From the NCBI GenBank assembly GCA_008636095.1, contig VSJD01000340.1:1-5636 (forward strand): a stretch of DNA of 5,636 bases, in the 5' to 3' direction. Origin of the DNA: Kiritimatiellota bacterium. Its GTDB lineage: Bacteria > Verrucomicrobiota > Kiritimatiellia > JAAZAB01. Each line of letters starts with the position of its first letter. The stretch's first letter is position 1. The notes beneath the pieces were generated by a model. That model saw only the letters and a program-made list of their open reading frames with translations. It had not been told where the DNA came from and did not search any database. Shown one piece after another: positions 5,426-5,636 of this stretch. The position numbers were made by a program, and so were the translations under genes.

Positions 5426-5636
5426 GTGTTTCAGATAAATAACTTTACAAATTAACCGCAAAGATTGCAGAGAAAATGGCAAAAGGGTACCGTAAAACAT
5501 ATTCCTGCGTTTTTGTGCTCTTCCATGAGAAGGCTTGTCAAGAAGCGACTGACGTGGCAGGCGCTGGGCTCCGATCCTGAGGCATGTTATGCTTCCATTC
5601 GCACTCTATAATGGGTCATTAATTCAGACCCGGTGC
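5426..5636. other. Non-coding tail with degraded inverted repeat
   Basis: No gene is supported. TTAACCGCAAAGATTGCAGAG (5452-5472) and the roughly inverse TCCTGCGTTTTTGTGCTCTT (5503-5522) look like worn arms of an 'accgcaaag...gcagag' dispersed element that I recall from PVC-type genomes. A 28-codon ORF at 5525-5611 has no recognisable similarity. The pnp transcript has no obvious intrinsic terminator in this stretch. Confidence 0.5.
5584..5612 (+). promoter_or_regulatory. Possible promoter reading out of the right edge
   Basis: A perfect TATAAT lies at 5607-5612. At 17-base spacing the upstream hexamer is ATGTTA (5584-5589), only three of six matches to TTGACA. Immediately downstream, GGGTC (5613-5617) and GACCC (5627-5631) form an inverted repeat around nine bases that would overlap the start point, as an operator or a transposon-end hairpin might. 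The gene it would serve is outside the window. Confidence 0.3.

Noticed and set aside
5525..5611. 28-codon ORF after pnp
   Set aside because: It is short, has no similarity, no ribosome-binding site and no supporting context.

Overview
The window is a bacterial chromosomal segment carrying the conserved translation/RNA-metabolism cluster rbfA - truB - ribF - rpsO - pnp, all on the + strand. In many bacteria this block follows nusA and infB. Here the left 365 bases contain no infB sequence, so the link to those genes is either broken or lies outside the window. Coding sequence is GC-rich. The style of the intergenic repeats (runs of 'atccgtg', 'aacatcg', 'gaatgca' and 'accgcaaag' type units) resembles what I recall from the PVC group (Kiritimatiellota, Lentisphaerota, Verrucomicrobiota) and some Omnitrophota. 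That placement is inference; no marker here proves it.

Layout: 1-365 is non-coding and holds several hairpins and a 10-nt-period repeat. rbfA (366-764) is a ribosome-assembly factor. truB (831-1595) is tRNA pseudouridine-55 synthase and overlaps ribF (1592-2632), the bifunctional riboflavin kinase/FAD synthetase, by four bases. A 173-bp gap then carries a large inverted heptad array followed by a good sigma70-type promoter. rpsO (2806-3069, ribosomal protein S15) and pnp (3234-5339, polynucleotide phosphorylase) follow, with a hairpin-rich leader between them. The last 297 bases are non-coding and repeat-laden.

The genes form two likely transcription units: rbfA-truB-ribF, read from upstream, and rpsO-pnp, read from the promoter at 2743-2771 and possibly also by read-through. 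RbfA and S15 serve 30S maturation, TruB modifies tRNA, PNPase turns over RNA, and RibF makes FMN and FAD.

The most unusual feature is a family of degenerate arrays with a strict 7-nucleotide period. They occur at the 3' end of rbfA (where one encodes the protein's tail), inside ribF (twelve heptads in phase, adding about 38 residues between two conserved kinase motifs), after ribF (as an inverted array that can fold), and starting over the stop codon of pnp. The unit sequences differ between arrays while the period stays at seven. No phage, CRISPR or complete insertion-sequence gene was found.
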